Shown: positions 1 to 13,400 of the stretch, one piece after another
Layout: every line of letters begins with the position of its first letter
How positions within the stretch are numbered: position 1 is the first letter of the stretch
Source: Atopsyche davidsoni
Taxonomy: Eukaryota > Arthropoda > Insecta > Trichoptera > Hydrobiosidae
Assembly (NCBI GenBank): GCA_022113835.1
Contig: JAILWY010000006.1
Coordinates: 2,666,001 to 2,730,000, forward strand
Direction: 5' to 3'
DNA: 64,000 nucleotides
Notes under the pieces: model-generated
What the model was told of the DNA's origin: nothing
Database searches by the model: none
The model's input: only the letters and a program-made list of their open reading frames with translations
Position numbers and translations under genes: made by a program

Positions 1-1298
1 GGAATACATTAAATGGTACAGTATGAAAATATATAAATCAACACACGTCCTTCATACGCGGTGTTACAAGTGTGTTCTTATTTTAATGTAAGTATTTTCA
101 TTATAATCTCTATTCGATTGAATTACAAAATCCTCTCAAACGTATAAAATAATCTTAAATTACAAAATGGACTGGAAATTTTACTCTCTAAAATAACCTA
201 AAGTCAAATTATGACAGGAGATTCTCTATATGTCCATATACATAACAAATATAACAGACAATTAATGCCAAAAACGGATTCATTCTCAAAATTATATGTT
301 CTTCACTTCTATACTAAATGGATAATAATTAATGTCTTATAGGATTACTTGTAACACTAGATCGACAGCGCTAAATATCTTAAGACATGCTAGAAAAGAT
401 AACACAATATCGGTAGCATGCATTGTAAAAGCGACTTCGCAGCATGCACTCTCCATTATTAAGTAATTACTGAAATCTTCTCTAAGTTTATATTGATTAG
501 CTAGCAAAGCAACACTCGATGGCTTGCCTCTTTCAAAGGTATCAATATTTTACTAAAATAGAACAAACACGTACTTTCAATACTAGAAACATTGTGTGAT
601 TCTTATTTATTAGAATGGGTTTGCTGATTTATTTTCATGTACGCTCATACAAAGAAGTAAAAATATACAACATTATCCACTAGTTAAATAAAATGTCAAA
701 ATTTACCATAAAATATCTAATTTTTAAACATTATAAAACGAGGATTGAATGTTTAAGGTCAGTGAATGCTTTAAATAAAATTACATTTCCTTAATCTAGA
801 CATTTATTATCCTCATATTAATATTTGTTAGTAAAAAATATTGTGGAATTTATAGAATCCTGTCATAAAATAAGACTTATCGTACAATATCAAAGTTTTA
901 TTGAACAGCAAAATAAGATTTGAAATTTAACATACACTAAAAGGCAAATAATTGCACCTTCGCACTGCCGTACCATAAGCAGAGTATAATCGCCAGTAAT
1001 TAGAAAAATAACTGTTTTATTTGTTTTCAATATGATTTACACATTTCACGAGTCATAATCATACTTTAATTGAAATACTTCTCGGTCACAAAAATTAAAA
1101 ACAATGAAATGCCAATCATATGGGGAGGGATGTTAAAAAAATAAATAAACTAGGCAATTGGGAGCATTGCCAACCATCAAAATGGAGAAATTTGCACCAT
1201 CTGATGACAAAAATGTCTTTCAATAAAATTATTGTCCAATATTTTCACCATGGCTAAACGTATTCACTTGTCACAGAGTCTCAAATGTGGCTCGTAGA
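1..1298 (-). other. tacc: TACC 3' UTR and downstream flank
   Basis: AT-rich sequence after the TACC stop codon with no ORF of note. Several minus-strand AATAAA hexamers (TTTATT on the plus strand, for example 1016-1021, 897-902, 628-633 and 606-611) could be the poly(A) signal. I cannot choose among them from sequence alone, so the end of the transcript is unresolved. Confidence 0.5.
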
Positions 1299-1479
1299 TT
1301 AAACCACTTTGTTGATCAATTCATCGCAGATGGCAGTCAACTCCTCAATGTCCTTGATCTTCTGGGCCAGAGACTCCTGTAAGGACACGGCCTGGACCTC
1401 TGATTTCTTCAGCATGGCTTGCAGCTTTGTAGTTTCCTTCTCGTTTGACTTCTTGACAGTGTCAATCTCTTGATTTGCA
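1299..1479 (-). CDS. tacc: TACC exon 14: end of coiled coil and stop
   Basis: Follows the acceptor ctgcag at 1480-1485. It starts with 1 nt completing an Ile codon, then reads ANQEIDTVKK and ends ELTAICDELINKVV before TAA at 1299-1301. Residues 2204-2263 of the long model. The terminal EELTxICDELI block is the most conserved part of TACC domains and makes the family assignment secure. Confidence 0.95.
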
Positions 1480-4400
1480 CTGCAGATGCATAAAATAAAA
1501 ATGTTGCTTTTAATCAATATACATTAAACCAAACCTATCTAGTTTTTATTAGACATTCTGTAAAACTACCCTAAGTTTAAAATAAAGATCTAGTCAATCT
1601 CTGTATACTTATTGGGTCTTAGATCTATTTTTAACTGTGATATTTTTACTTTTATATGGTACAAGTTACAAGTATAAGAACATACTTGTACCATATAAAA
1701 GAAAATATAGAAATATGAAAATAATGAGGATGTTAATCTGTAGGTGGATTAATCACACAAGTGATATGCATTATAAAATTATTCCTTTGGGCCCATACAT
1801 GCGGCAAATACTGCCATTGAAGAAGAAATATTTAATATTTTCTATTAAAATTATTTATCAATGAACTCGAGTAACTCACATTTCTAGTTGGCTCATGGCA
1901 TGCTGCCGAAGTTGTTCATATCTTTCCAACTGCTTTTTGCTGGCTTCCTCATTTGAGGCAACTGTCTGCTTCAGGATCTCTTCATTCTGCTTGTATCCTT
2001 GAACCATGGACTTACAGCGTTCGTATTTCCTGAAAATATATCAATAAGTACTTTAAATAGATAGTTATATGATGATATATGTGACTTGTTTGACATGTTC
2101 ATTTGCCTTTTCAGTAAAAAGTCTTTTGAAAACCAGGAGAGATATTGCAGTCAGTAATAAAAATAATAGTAGTTATGATGAATAAAAATAAGTTTTGTTT
2201 ATAATGACGTATAACAGACTTATACTAACGTGTGAATATCATTGAAGGAGTGTTCCATGTTGGCGAGATGTGCATTAGCTTCGTCTCTTTCCCTCACCAG
2301 AGTGGCTCGCTCTTCTGCCCACTGTCTCTGTTCTGCCTCCCGCTCTCCAAAGAAGTGTGACATGGTACGTTCGTATTCCTCCATGATAATGCTGGAAATA
2401 TTTAAAAAAACATCAGCATTTCCAAATAAATTCAATAATATGGAAATATATTTCTGTTTAAAATCTACCGATTCAACAGAAATATTACTATATTATATTA
2501 AATGTTGAAATAACTTATAGCTTTTTGATGTATATCACTACAATAAGTTTCTAATCCTTTATCCACTTGTTGATAAATATGTATCAGACCACAACTATAA
2601 AACATAAATAAGAGCACTTACTCCATCTTTCTATGGTCCCGACTGGTCTCGTTGACTCGGTCGATGAGGGCATTCTCCCGTCCACTGCTCTCGGACAACT
2701 GCTTCTGCAGGGATGCCACGAGATCGTTGGCCTGCCGCACTTCATCTTCTTGCCTCCCGAGCATCTCCTTCACGGACTGCAGTTCTGTCAGTAGGCGAGG
2801 GTCCATGTCAGGTTCCTGAAAGCGTGGAATCCAAATTGTCAGCAACTTTTGCATTTTAAAATACTAACAAGTCATGCAAGCAGTTGTTAAACAGTTCGAA
2901 AGCACTTGAAGACTTTCCGAATTCAATTTTTTTTCCCCATTAAAATGAACTCAGATAAAAGCAGTCAAACTGTTTGACAAGAAATAGTTGTCAAGGACCT
3001 CTTCAAAATTATTTTGCACACGTGCATTTGATTTTATTTACAATTGGTGAATTAGAATTTTAAAGTTCTGCACCGCATTGACTGTTAGAAGTCATATTTT
3101 TCATTCAAATAATTGCAGTACAAGGCGTCATCTTTTGCATAGGATTAATTTTATCATTTGGCATTTTACACATTTCAAGCATAAATAATTAACAAAAGCA
3201 TTTTAATTCCATAGTGAACACTATGATTGTTATTGTTACATACAAGCAGTGATATCTATTAGTTTAGTGAAAGGTGGTGTTATGTTATATTGCTATGTGA
3301 TGTAAAACAAAACCACAACACAACAGAAAATTATTAAAGACATTTCAAAAAAACGTAACACATGCAAACATCAAAAAACATGTAAACCTTTTATTCTCTT
3401 TGAGCTCTAAGTGAAAGTAACTAACATTTTTACGTAAATACTTATTCCGGCAATATTATTTTTGAATAAGCACTAAAATGTATCCATAATATATTTGTCT
3501 ATTGTACCTTTCCAATAACAATATTTATATATGCTTAAAAATATTGAAATTTAGCCTTTCACCTTTCGTTTATAGAAATAAAAACAATTATGACCAATCC
3601 AAAGTTGAACGTGTCTATAATAAAGTGATATGATACAATACAAAACAAATAAAAATAAATAATAAGCCGATAAACAAAACCAGAAAAGAAGCGTATCTAA
3701 ACTGGAGATAATATTTCCTTAGTAATACAAGAGGACTGCACTCCTCGCGACACATATATAAGCCATGCCCTGTAGTCGGCGGTGCCGAATGCAATTACCT
3801 TTGGTTGCACAACGGGAGGGGGCGGCGGGGTCCCCCCTAAGCTGATGAGGCGGTCTATGGCCGCAATGGCCGATGACACAGACTGAAAGTAGATACAAGC
3901 ACCATCACATGAGTGCCAGACGTGGGCTAGTGCGTTCTGCTCCTCGCCAATGTGTGTGGAAAGTGAGATCTTTTGTTTTATGCTCAATAAAATAAGAATA
4001 ATGAAAAATAAGATTTTTTGTGCCGATTTCGAAAGTAAAATTATTTTAATCACTTTATCACTGCCAAGTATTAGAAATGATTATTAGTTTTAGATTCTTG
4101 GTAAACAACAAGATTAAGTATACCTAATCGACATTTGTATTTTCGCATACCTATCTTGGCAAATGAATGGCAAATAAATAACATATAATGTAGTTTCTGT
4201 TTCATCTATGACAGAACAACATAAAATATCCATATTATGTTTAGAATTGAGTGGCCTACCCAGTGAAAAAATCTTAAAAAACAAACCAATCTGCCGCTAC
4301 TGGCAGCGATTATTAAATTTTTCTTGTGACTTTAATTTAATTTTTACTAACAGATGATTCCAATCCAATCCAATCCAAAAATGATAACAATAATAACAAT

Positions 4401-7400
4401 AACAACAAAATGTTCCATCTGATATTGGTTCTTGATACAAATGATATTTTTTAATGATTTAAATTCATATTAATTATTTTAATTTACCTTGTATTTTGTT
4501 AAGCGACTATAAAAATGTGATGATTTTGAAAAAGATTGGTTAATTTTTCAAAGAACTTTCTAGTAGTGATAGGAAGTGACTAAAACCATTTTATCTGCTA
4601 ACAGTAATCATATGAATTTCAGTGTAAGTTTGTTATCATTAGTTATGAGTTATGCAACCAACCCATAAATTATTGCATATTTTGTATGTACATGAATCTC
4701 AGATAATCTGAATGACAATGTTGACATTATTAACTATCTTATCATTTCACCAATATTAATTATAAAAACAATCCTGAAAAAGTCACATATTGACTTTATT
4801 AGTATATTCTGCATTAGCATATACTTTAATAAATTTAGTGATGAAAATTAACTAACTCGGATGCAAATAAATTGTAAATAGAATGAAATGAAAATCAAAG
4901 GGAGCACAACCACTATAAACAATTAAAACCATTCGGTACAGAATGCGGGAGAGTAAACAGTAAGAGTTAAACCTGAATAGGTATGTACACAATAGTTAGA
5001 GATGAGTGGGATAGTTAGCAAGTAGAATGAGTTTTGTATTAACCTTGGCGGGACTTGGTGCTGTTTTTGATGAAAGAGGAGTCGATGGCATGTACTGCTG
5101 CCTCGTGCTAATTGCCGGAGTCACCACCTGGTAAAGGATAACATCGGAATGATGAACACACATTAGACAAACAAAATCAAGCTATTATCCAAAACAGAGG
5201 AACAAAATATGACTGAACTTTTACTGTGAATTTGATATTAGATCTCCAAGCAAATAAACAAGGTTGAGAAATCAACAGAAAAATGTCACATTCAGACGAA
5301 TTGTGAAAGAATACCTACGTAGTGGCTAGTACAAATAAATGTATTCAGTAACATGTAGTATGTAACATTCAGTTCTTGATGTTTGGACTGAATCTAGTAT
5401 TCTACATATTCATTGTAGATCTGATAGTACTTTTTCACTACCAAAGGAAGATAATACCTCAGTAATATTCCAGATATGTGATAATATGGAAAAACAAAAT
5501 ATTATAATATATCTTTTAATTTTATAGTATTACTGGAAACAATATAGTAGAGTATGTGAAAACAGCTCAGGACACATCGCTGCTGTTTCTTTGTCAATAG
5601 AATGCATTTGTCCATATTATTAATTTAATTTAGGCGTATATTTTCTACTTAGATTTTACTTTTATTCAACAAAATTAAAATCATAAAATATCAATAATAA
5701 CTATTTTTGCGTGATTCTTTGTTATGCTCTCTTTCCAAACAAAGCTACAAAACAAATAACTTAATCAAGTCACCAATCAGTAGCTTTATCATTAACCCCA
5801 GAGTATTTCAATGGTCATCCACACAACAGTTCAATAGTGAATACATGCTTGTCATTAAGCTGTTAGTGTATAGGGAACTAGAATACTTTTTAAAATTCCT
5901 GTGCAAATACTAAAAGAGTTGGAAAAACATCAGTGATGAATAATACAGCTAACCAATCATATAATTATGTACTCAATTTTTGCAAGATTTTTCATTTCAC
6001 ATTAATTCATAAACACATGTAGAAAATTAGCATAATTTGATATTAAAAACATATCACTAGAATGAATAGACTGAATGAGTATTTAAAAAGTAGTAGAGAA
6101 ATATAGTCAATAACTTAGCCAGAATTATGATCATTATTAGTAGGTATTGGCACTTTTGAGTGGCTTCATGTGTCAACAAATTAGTAAGAATGGCTATATT
6201 CAGTGAAATGGACACCAACCTTATTTGAGGAGAGGCACTTGGGGAAGGTATGCCAAAGACCCTTAGCTTAATATATGTAATATGATTGTCAACACCATAG
6301 ATGGTAGCTTTTGTGATACTATATCACATTGCTTCCATCCTTCATTCATCCTTTCATCTTTCATTCTTCGTTTTCTCTTAAGATTTGATTCTGAGAACTG
6401 AGAAAACATTGTCATGTTCTTCGTTATTTATGAAGAACAGCAATTTTTCAGTCAGCTTCTGAAGATAACTCCCACAGAGAAATAGCAAACAGCGCAGTGT
6501 TACATCTTAAAAACCAGTATAAACACAGAAAGCCACGAAAACCTACACAAATATATAGTTAACACTGTGTTGTTGACCTTGGTGAAATCTCATGACTAGC
6601 ACAGTATTGTCATGTGACGAGTGTAGTTTACGTGATTAAGTGGATTGCAGGTAACCTGTGTGGGTTTCTCTGAGAGCTGTATGCCGGCCACATTAACGTT
6701 GGGAATGCCTCCCTGTGCTGGTGTACTGTTGTTGGCTGCCGACTGTGGGGGGACGCTCTGCAGGGTTAGAGCACTCAGGCTCTGGTCAACGGATGACATT
6801 GTACTGGAAACAGAATCAAAGACCATTAAATAAATTTACTGATAATGTTATAAGGAGTGTTGAAGGGAAGAGTATTAATCATTAATCCATTAAACTATAT
6901 GTCACATCTCAATAGTAAATTAATTTCATGCAAATCCCTGGCCAATTTAGGTGCCTTATTTACTCATTTCTCTGTCACCCATTCTTAATTATCCAATAAG
7001 GAATATAAAAAAATTATCCAAACAATTTGGCGGCTCTTAATAGCCTTTATTCCTCCAAAGGAGGCTTATGTAGCGAAGGGTCCATGTTCCCAAAACTAGC
7101 GAGTATTTAGATAATAATTTTATATATTTTTCAACATTTTCAGTACCAAATAAAAAAATCTTAAATATTTACTTTACCTCAATGTCTTTCCTTCAGAATG
7201 GGCAAATGATAGACTGGAATCAGAACTGCAACTTTCTACCAAGTAATTGTTTTGAACAGGACTTGTATCATCTGAAACCAACAAAAAAATATTCTAAATA
7301 GTCCATTTATTTACATAAACAACAACTTCAATTTACATTAATATTTTTAAAATCAAATTTGCCTTCAGCACAATATTGTCACAAATAATATTGGAAACAA

Positions 7401-10400
7401 CACTCAAGCGAGATTATATCATAATAAATAGTGCACTTGATTTTCAATATCAGCTTATAGATTTATCATGCCAAGTATTTTTCACAAAGCAAAATAAATC
7501 AATGACAATAATCGAGAGATAAAATTACACAATGATCATGTTTCTTTATTCTGACATTGAGCAAGATACCTGTCAAGCAAGTATTTCAAAATATTTATTT
7601 GAACAAACATTAGTACTGATTTAATCCTTCATATATATATATACCTGGGCCGTGACGGAAGTTGCTTGCCATTTTCTAAATTGAACCTATCATGGGGATG
7701 AACATGTTTCACAGTAGTATACAGTAAAAATGTGCCTTTTTTGTAATTAGAGACTAATTTTGAAGGTATCTCTCTAAAAAATCAGATGTTGTGTCTTCTC
7801 AACAGCGGAAGCAAACTTTATGATTATATCTATTTATATTCACTTTATCATTATTTCCATAAGGGCGCACCGCTGTTATAACATTACAATTTCGTAATTT
7901 GTATACTAAGGAAAATGAATAAGAAAGACTATATTAGGTACAAAACATTCATATTCTTTATAAATCTTTAGCTTCGAAGCAAACATATAATGTATTTCTT
8001 ATACAAAATAAATGGGTTGTAGGTTTTCATACAGTTTATTTAGAAAGGATTTTTCTAAAAAATATAAATGTTATTTTTTAAATTAAAATAGATTAAAAGT
8101 AACGCCCACAACGAAAATTTACCACGCACAGATTTAATCCAATATTCTTTTTGTGTATATCACATAGTAGTTGGTGCTCAGTCAACCAATGTGAATATTA
8201 TGGCCATAAATTTGGTAAAGACATAAGAGCTATAATTAAAGCATCAACAAAATAGCGGGAATGAAGCTACCACTATTTTAATTCCATTTGTGATGTAATT
8301 TCTTATGACTACTATTAATAATTTAAAGCATAATATTCTCTCTATTGGATAAGACCAATAAATACCAAATATAAAAACATTCAATATCCACTTTGAAATT
8401 AATAAATAAAATAAATTTTAAAACAAACAATGGTTGTTTTACCTTGAATTGCCTGTGTGGATCGTAAGACAAGGCGATCTACTTAGTAAAAATAATGGTA
8501 CTGACCGTCCTGTCTGTGATTGGCGACAGGCGAAAGGGGTTCACGAGAGGGTCGTGTCCCCTGAGGCAGAGCGCCGTGCTGGGCACCTACCAGCGGATCA
8601 AAGCGCACCAGCAGGCTCTCCTTGCAGAACTCCCTGCCTCCTCGGTTGCCTGAGCCACGATTCACCAGAAAGTCTAGTGCCGCTGGGTCTTCAAACACTG
8701 TGAAATAAAAATTACGTTTATGAATACAGCAAAAATTAAAGTATGTTTTAAATACTGAAACAACAAATTTAGTAATATAAACATTGCCAAAACTGATCAA
8801 ATGACAAATGGTAATGTAAATCAAAAATGGATATACTATTTTTAATTAAATTTTTAATTAATTTAATATTTAAAAAATGTCCATGAATCTATCGGAGAAA
8901 AATTATAATATTAAAAAACACTCATAAACACATCGACAAAATCACATATTCGTTTACTCATTTTTCGATATATTTCCACCTCGATCTTATCTACCCATCA
9001 TCTAACAAATGCTTTTCACACGGGGCTAAATACTATGATAAACACATGTGTAATTAAGTCTAGGATTATAAAAAAGCACAATCGAATTTACGGTATAAAT
9101 ATATGTCCGAAAGAGAAAATATATGTAGGTTACTTACTAACCATACCTTATTGTGGGGAGAAATGTCAATACATTAAAAAATCTTATTAAATGAGGCTTA
9201 AATTTAGAAAGTACTAGAATGAAATGTATAGCCATCAGTTATTTTCTGTTTCTATAGAAACTTGAATAAAATATATTGGCAATTGCTGAATTGATAAGAT
9301 TTCACTTTTTGATACAATCCATAAATCAATACAGGTGGACAGGCTCCACAAAGTTTTCAGTGGATTTAAAATTACTATCAAAAAGTAAGGGGGAAAATTT
9401 GGTCTAAAGAATTCCGTTCAATCGAACTGCTTTTTTATATTATTTACTTTCTTTCCATTAGTCCAAGCAGCGAAAATTGCCCGTTAATCGTCTACATAAA
9501 AAATCACGAAGGCAAACGGAAAAAAAACCTAATCGATACAATTAACATTAATCGAAAAACTTTTTTCATTAAAACCGAATTGAATGACATTCGATTGTTT
9601 CGCTCGCTAGCTTTCTCTTGTGGTTTTATTGGTTGATACATTTCAGATGTGATCCTGACATTCATAAAAATAAAATTCCATTCCATGTTTGCTTAATAAT
9701 AAGAAAACAATAACCCGCTCTTAAAAAGGCCCGATATAAATTCAGATACATTCAGGCAGTCTAGCCGACACAAAATACAATCCTAAACGTTTAAATAGAA
9801 CCGGGTGGCACTGCGACAAAATATTCAGCATCTATATAATCTTCACCTTCATTCAAATTAATAAAATGGTAATAAAAACTTATAGGCCGATAAAAAATAT
9901 CACCATGCTCTTAAACTTTAAATAGTCAACCGAATTTAACGCGAGTAGAAAATGGACCATAAAAACAATGACTCCATCTTGATTGTCAAAATAGACGTTA
10001 AGACCCGCTGTTTGCTCTGATAAACACGATCGAGTGAAAAATCGAGACCTGTCTCGAAAACCGGTACCAAACGGACATCATACATAATGAGAAATTGTCC
10101 AAACTGTAAAATATAACACGAGCCCGGCGGGAACGGCCGCCCTGCACATCGCCACCGCCACCGCCACCGGCGAGTGAGGCTTTCTTCTTGATTTTAATAA
10201 CATTGAAGTTACCCCTTACCCTAAAGATTATTATTGAAAGTTTTACCATCTTGTTTATTTTCATATCAAATTACTTGTACATAATATGATGGCAGGCGCA
10301 ACAAAATAATATCCCACGGCACGTAACGAAAATATGTCGCGCCCACGACGACACGGACAAGTTTTCATTGAAATATTTTTTTTTCATATTTTCAAAATTT

Positions 10401-13400
10401 ATTTTTAATCCGACTCTCATGTTGGACGAGAAATATTGAAATTTATTTGTTTATTGTTGAACTTATTTTTAAAATAAAAAGTAGAAGTACACTGCAAACG
10501 AGGCCTTCCCGGGTATGGTTTAGATTATGTATTGGGGACATAAATATAAATTTATAAGCTGTATGTACAAAGTATTTACAAATAGGTTATTTTCTAAAAA
10601 TACATATGTATGCTTGCAAAAACAAATCAAACAGCGGGCATGTTAAATACAAACAGCAAAAAATCACGAGAGAAAGTACATACGCATACTAAATAAGTCT
10701 AAAATGTACGCAGCTCATAGTAAATCACCCAGAGTATGAATCTAAATAGAGTCTACGTCAACCTTAACATTGAAGTCGGCTTTCTCAGCTCCTGCCAAGT
10801 CGGCCGGTTGCGTCACTAGCGGATTTCCAGCTCTGCGGCGAGTGACGGCGATTCGCAACGGATGTGCCACTCGTGAAAGTCAATTTGTCCGAAACGAAAA
10901 TAGCGTTAACGCTCTCCACGGCGCGGAGCTCATCCTGTCGGCCAAGTCGCTGGTGCTGGTGCTGGTGCTGGTGCTGGCGCAATTACGAATCGCGAGACAC
11001 CGGGCGAGACGATGCTCCTCCGCGGGCCACCGAGGTCACATGCAGACTTCACGGGGTCTACGCAACTCACGCAGAAGACAGGGCAAGAGTAGAAGACGTG
11101 CGAGAGAGGAAAATGGATGCAAAAACAACAGATATTTTTTAAATAGTATCCCACCAAAACCGACGCATAGAAAATATATAAGCGATAGCGGCCAATCTCG
11201 TAGTCTCCATTTTAATATTACGGCTGATATTTTGATATAATTGAGAAACCATTTTGCAGCTCTATTATTTAACCAAACAATTGTGTTTCAAGTATCGATT
11301 TCACACAGCACACACTTGTAATAATTGAATACCCGCATAATCTTACAATACAAAGCGTGCCCATTAATACCCCCCGTCCGACAATCAATTTTAGTAAATA
11401 ATATACGATCAAGTGCGGAGGAAAAGTGTCGTTAATACCTCTGCAAATAATGGCGCAATTGTTTCCGAGGTGTTCTCTCGGTGAAATGTATCGCGGGTAG
11501 CCTAGAAAACCACCGCGCGCAGAGAACGACGCGTCGTCAGGTGAAGTGAAGTGAAGTAAAGTGAAGTAAAGTGAAGTAAAGTGAAGTAAAGCCGCGAGAC
11601 GAGCAGACGAAAGGGACATCCGCCACGGCACTGCACGGCCCGCATCAGCATTGGATGTATAATATTTGAACGATTCTTGCATAAAATCGAGTGCTCGAGT
11701 AGTCGCATCGCGGAGAAGCAGAGCGGCAGAATTCAATCGCCGAGTGAGGAAAATGCTTCAAGGCGGAGAAGCGAGAGCGCAGTAAGGAAATTCGTCGCGG
11801 TGCTGTTGGCGAGTTCCGCAACAGCATTGGACATTGTTTTAGCGATTCTTGCATAGAATCAGCACTCGAAGAGCCGGTTTTAATGCAAATAAATACTTTT
11901 GTTTTCTTCTCGGCGACCCGGCACGGCGGTCCGCAATTTTAAGCCTGTTTCCGCCTATCCCAGTTTTATTTCTCTATTTGTGTATGAATTGTGACAATAA
12001 CTACATCAGTCGATCGAATCGAATTCGATGCATGCAAATTCAGTCACGATTTTTGGTAGTGTGGCCAAAACTCAAAGCTATCCTTACGTTTCGGTCCATA
12101 ATTATAAATAAAAAAATGGTTCGGCAACACTCGGCAATTTTTTTCTGTCGATGCCGTGAATGATGAAGCGCCTCGCAGCGAGAAAATTTATTTATCCAAG
12201 AGCGATACATTATTTTTAAGCCGCCATTAATCCGGCAACCGGCGGCTGTAATTTACGAGCTGTTGATTTTTACAGTGCAGGGTAAATTAATGGGCCACGG
12301 AGAGAGCGGCCCTCGTGGCTCGCTCGGCCGTGCGTTTGCCGATGGATTGACAAAGCATCGCCATCTTCCTAATATTATGGCAACAATTGTTCAGAATTGA
12401 TTTAAAATTAGTGACAGTTTGAGCGCTTGGCGGTTTACGAACGATGGATATGCGTCACAATCTAGCTGTAGTTTTATTTATGCAGCGTTTTTATAAGTTG
12501 CCAAAAATAGCAGTGCGCTTTTTTTGATTCCGACTCTCATTATTTAGTTTTTTTTTTTTTTAAATATTCATAGATATTGAAAAATGAGTTTACGATAAAC
12601 GGAAACGATAATTTTACTTCGTGCACATTAAATCCAATGGGACCTGTGGTGAGTCTCATGCAGCTTAAATAAATGCAACTATAACATGCACTCAATTATG
12701 GAAGCACAATCATCGTCGTCACGCAAAGATCCAATTCTTAAGACCTACAAGTCATCATTTATTAACAATAATAAAAATAAAGAGACGGTTAGTCAAACTG
12801 GTGTATTAGTGAACATAAAAAATCAGGAAAAAAACAAAATTTAGAACCGAATTTGTCATAGATATACATTGAAGTGTAAAGTAGTTTTAAAAAAAGCGGA
12901 CACAAAATACTAAATTTGCAGTTCGTTTCGTGTTTTTCTCGGGTTTATTAAATAATTGCATGGCCTATTTTTGTAATACAACATCGTACGCAGGTTCACT
13001 CTTGACAATATCTTCGCGCTGGCCCTAGGGGCGCCCTGTCGCTTGTGCGACAGTCAGGTGTGTCAGGTGTGTCGGGTGTGTCGGGTATGTCAGGTGTGGG
13101 GCAGAGCTAACGAGGAACCGGCCGCGCTCGCCGGCCGAGACGCCGTCGAGGTGGTAATTAGCAACGCGATTGAACAATCAGGATATAGTACCGGCACAAG
13201 AAGCGAACCTATAATTTAGAAAATAAAGTTATGTAGCGTGAAATTCTAGCGGTCGCTTGGTGCCGCTTAACCCTTTATAGAACATGCTACTGTCGTTATT
13301 GTTATCTTGTGTGTGTTCAAAGATAAATAAAAAAATCAAAACGGTTTTATAGTGTATAATTGTTAAGCTACCCCCGTGCCATAATTTTAAGCCTCAGTTG

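Noticed and set aside
11269..11736. 155-codon minus-strand ORF
   Set aside because: Its middle is the translated 10-bp tandem repeat (LLHFTSLYFT); flanks show no protein-like signal.
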